Of a stretch of DNA of 55,239 nucleotides, positions 52,638-55,239 are shown in pieces. Under the pieces are notes generated by a model. That model worked only from the letters and a program-made list of their open reading frames with translations, did not search any database and was not told where the DNA came from. Each line of letters begins with the position of its first letter. The first letter of the stretch is position 1. Source of the DNA: an uncultured Eubacteriales bacterium (GTDB lineage Bacteria; Bacillota; Clostridia; Christensenellales; Aristaeellaceae). The translations under genes and the position numbers were made by a program. The stretch covers positions 1-55,239 of the forward strand of contig UQEF01000006.1 of assembly GCA_900540045.1 (NCBI GenBank). Direction: 5' to 3'.

Positions 52638-53555
52638 ATGCCCAGACATCTGCTTGATATCCGTGACCTGAGCACGCAGGAGCTGGATGACCTGATGGAC
52701 CGCGCAGACGACATTATCCAAAACCCCCAACGGTATGCTGAATGCATGCATGGGAAGAAGCTGGCAACGCTTTTTTATGAGCCCAGCACCCGCACGCGGC
52801 TGAGTTTTGAGGCCGCCATGCTGGAATTGGGCGGGAGCGTGCTTGGTTTTTCATCGGCGGACAGCTCTTCTGCATCCAAGGGTGAAAGCGTGGCCGATAC
52901 TGTGCGCACAGTGGGATGCTATGCGGACGTCATCGCCATGCGTCACCCCAAGGAAGGCGCGCCCACCGCGGCGGCCCAGGTCAGCCCCGTGCCCATCATC
53001 AACGCGGGCGACGGCGGACATAATCACCCCACGCAGACGCTGGCGGATCTGCTCACCATCCGCCGCGAAAAGGGACGGCTCAACCAGCTGGTCATCGGCT
53101 GCTGCGGGGACCTTCAGTTCGGCCGCACGGTGCACAGCCTCATCAACGCCATGATGCGCTACAAGAGTATTCGCTTTGTGCTCATTTCTCCGGAGGAGCT
53201 GCGCGTGCCCGAATATGTGCGCGAAAGCATGCACAAAAACGGCGTCAGTTTCGTGGAAGTGGAGCGGCTGGAGGATGTGATCGGCACCCTCGATATTCTC
53301 TACATGACCCGTGTGCAGCGCGAGCGCTTCTTTAACGAGGCGGACTATGTGCGCCTCAAGGACAGCTATATCCTTGATACTGAAAAGATGCGCCTGGCAC
53401 GCCGCGATTTGTGCGTGCTGCATCCTCTGCCGCGCGTGAACGAAATCAGCCGCGCCGTGGACGACGATCCCCGCGCATGCTATTTCCGCCAGGTTGCGAA
53501 TGGCAAATATATGCGCGAAGCCCTGCTGATGAAGCTTTTGGAGGTGGAGGCATGA
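52638..53555 (+). CDS. pyrB: Aspartate carbamoyltransferase catalytic subunit
   Basis: This 305-residue transferase makes carbamoyl aspartate. The carbamoyl phosphate site is [16 protein letters not shown], and [13 protein letters not shown] holds the loop with Ser and Lys that crosses into the neighbouring subunit. [18 protein letters not shown] binds substrate, and HPLPRVNEI closes the site. AGGAGG lies before the start. The coupled pyrI overlaps its last four bases. Confidence 0.97.
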   Translation: MPRHLLDIRDLSTQELDDLMDRADDIIQNPQRYAECMHGKKLATLFYEPSTRTRLSFEAAMLELGGSVLGFSSADSSSASKGESVADTVRTVGCYADVIAMRHPKEGAPTAAAQVSPVPIINAGDGGHNHPTQTLADLLTIRREKGRLNQLVIGCCGDLQFGRTVHSLINAMMRYKSIRFVLISPEELRVPEYVRESMHKNGVSFVEVERLEDVIGTLDILYMTRVQRERFFNEADYVRLKDSYILDTEKMRLARRDLCVLHPLPRVNEISRAVDDDPRACYFRQVANGKYMREALLMKLLEVEA

Positions 53556-53974
53556 ATATTGACAGCATCCAGAACGGCTATGTAATCGACCATATCCACG
53601 CCGGGCGCAGCATGGAAATCTATCACTATCTGGGACTGGACGCGCTGGACTGCTCTGTGGCCATTATCAAGAACGCCAAGTCGCAGCGCATGGGTAAAAA
53701 GGACATCATCAAAATTGACCAGGAGATCCCTCTGGATCTGGATTTGCTGGGCTACATTGATCCGGGCATCAGCGTCAACATCATTCGCGACGGGAAACTG
53801 GTGGAGAAGAAAAAACCTGAGATGCCCGCGCGGGTTGTGAATGTGATGAAGTGCAAAAACCCGCGCTGTATTACTCAGACCGAACAGGAATTGGACCAGA
53901 TTTTTGTGCTGGCCGATCGAGAGAAGCAGATCTATCGCTGCTTCTATTGCGAGGCGGCGCACAAGAGCGAGTGA
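53552..53974 (+). CDS. pyrI: Aspartate carbamoyltransferase regulatory subunit
   Basis: This 140-residue regulatory chain gives the enzyme CTP/ATP control. The allosteric domain has [23 protein letters not shown] and KDIIKIDQE. The zinc domain has four cysteines in the pattern CKNPRC and CFYC. The start overlaps the pyrB stop (ATGA), and GGAGGTGGAGG precedes it. Its presence indicates an E. coli-type holoenzyme rather than the unregulated Bacillus type. Confidence 0.96.
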   Translation: MNIDSIQNGYVIDHIHAGRSMEIYHYLGLDALDCSVAIIKNAKSQRMGKKDIIKIDQEIPLDLDLLGYIDPGISVNIIRDGKLVEKKKPEMPARVVNVMKCKNPRCITQTEQELDQIFVLADREKQIYRCFYCEAAHKSE

Positions 53975-53982
53975 CACAAACA

Positions 53983-54016
53983 GGGGCGGACGGCTATGGC
54001 GGCTGTCCGCCTCTTC
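53983..54016 (+). terminator. Terminator of the pyrimidine operon
   Basis: GGCGGAC at 53985-53991 pairs with GTCCGCC at 54005-54011, followed by TCTTCATGTT. It separates the pyr operon from the rRNA promoter. Confidence 0.7.
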
Positions 54017-54152
54017 ATGTTGAAATTTACAAAACCAGAATATTTCATTGGGATTTTGAATTGAAAGTTCGTGCTTTAAGATAGAGACGAAAGATGGGTG
54101 GATACGAACGTTCGGATGCACAAAAAAGTTCAGAAAAATGGCAAAAAACCTG

Positions 54153-54181
54153 TTGACAGAGCGCCTAAAGCGTGCTATGAT
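54153..54181 (+). promoter_or_regulatory. rRNA operon promoter
   Basis: TTGACA at 54153-54158, 17 bases and TATGAT at 54176-54181, with an A-rich block (AAAAATGGCAAAAAACC) just upstream acting as an UP element. The leader of about 120 bases contains CCTTGAAAAC, a segment common in Clostridia rRNA leaders. Confidence 0.88.
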
Positions 54182-54306
54182 GTACAAGCTCGCTTGAGAG
54201 CAACGAACCTTGAAAACGATACAGAGCAAAGGAAAGCAAGAACGCAAGCAGTCAATGAATTGAGTGAAAAAGCGAGCCAGAGAAAATCTGGAGCGTAACA
54301 GGAATT

Positions 54307-55239
<933 letters not shown>

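Overview
The window comes from a Gram-positive bacterium of the Bacillota, most likely a G+C-rich Clostridia member of the gut type. The evidence is a partial 16S rRNA gene at the right end with a Clostridia-like reading, textbook sigma-A promoters (TTGACA-17-TATAAT), strong AGGAGG ribosome sites, Bce-type peptide-resistance genes, a pyrK-pyrD type 1B dihydroorotate dehydrogenase and a pyrB-pyrI pair. I cannot place it to genus without a search. Coding DNA is mostly G+C-rich. Two stretches look poorer in G+C: the tail of lysS with the HTH gene after it, and the decayed region around 31.0-32.1 kb.

Layout. 1-2.7 kb: tail of an IS transposase, a Nudix hydrolase, and a three-gene set of a secreted repeat protein with EF-hand-like loops, an ECF sigma factor and an RsgI-like anti-sigma factor. 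2.8-6.2 kb: greA, then lysS with an extra tRNA-binding domain, then an HTH membrane protein. 6.2-8.0 kb: an AraC/GyrI-like regulator flanked by two copies of a dispersed repeat. 8.1-30.9 kb: a carbohydrate locus of about 23 kb. A LacI-type regulator faces a forward operon (PfkB kinase, HpcH/HpaI aldolase, 2-hydroxyacid dehydrogenase). A reverse operon (two Gfo/Idh dehydrogenases, class II aldolase, FGGY kinase, AraA/FucI-like isomerase, class III aminotransferase) runs toward it. Divergent from that is a transport and hydrolase operon (Lpl-type ABC importer, PHP protein, MFS transporter, sialate O-acetylesterase-like protein, a 676-residue protein of unknown family, a four-Asp-box protein). 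An ACTAATA-type motif recurs in all three promoter regions and suggests one regulon.

31-32.2 kb holds terminators, an HxlR pseudogene with two frameshifts, and tRNA-Val(GAC). 32.3-35.7 kb (reverse): rfbB, rfbA and a short FtsH-like AAA protease. 35.9-39.0 kb: a class A penicillin-binding protein with a long acidic cytoplasmic tail. 39.0-39.2 kb is a hairpin-rich element bounded by two copies of one palindrome. 39.2-43.9 kb (reverse): a Bce-type two-component system and ABC transporter with a small membrane protein. 44.0-54.0 kb: a nine-gene pyrimidine operon, pyrC-carA-carB-pyrK-pyrD-pyrF-pyrE-pyrB-pyrI, which encodes every step from bicarbonate/glutamine to UMP from one promoter. 54.1 kb to the end: rRNA promoter and the first roughly 930 nt of 16S rRNA.

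The least familiar part is the carbohydrate locus. I infer that an oligosaccharide enters intact through the Lpl-type importer. It is then trimmed in the cytoplasm by hydrolases without signal peptides, and the monomers pass through oxidation, isomerisation, phosphorylation and aldol cleavage. The sugar itself cannot be named from sequence alone.
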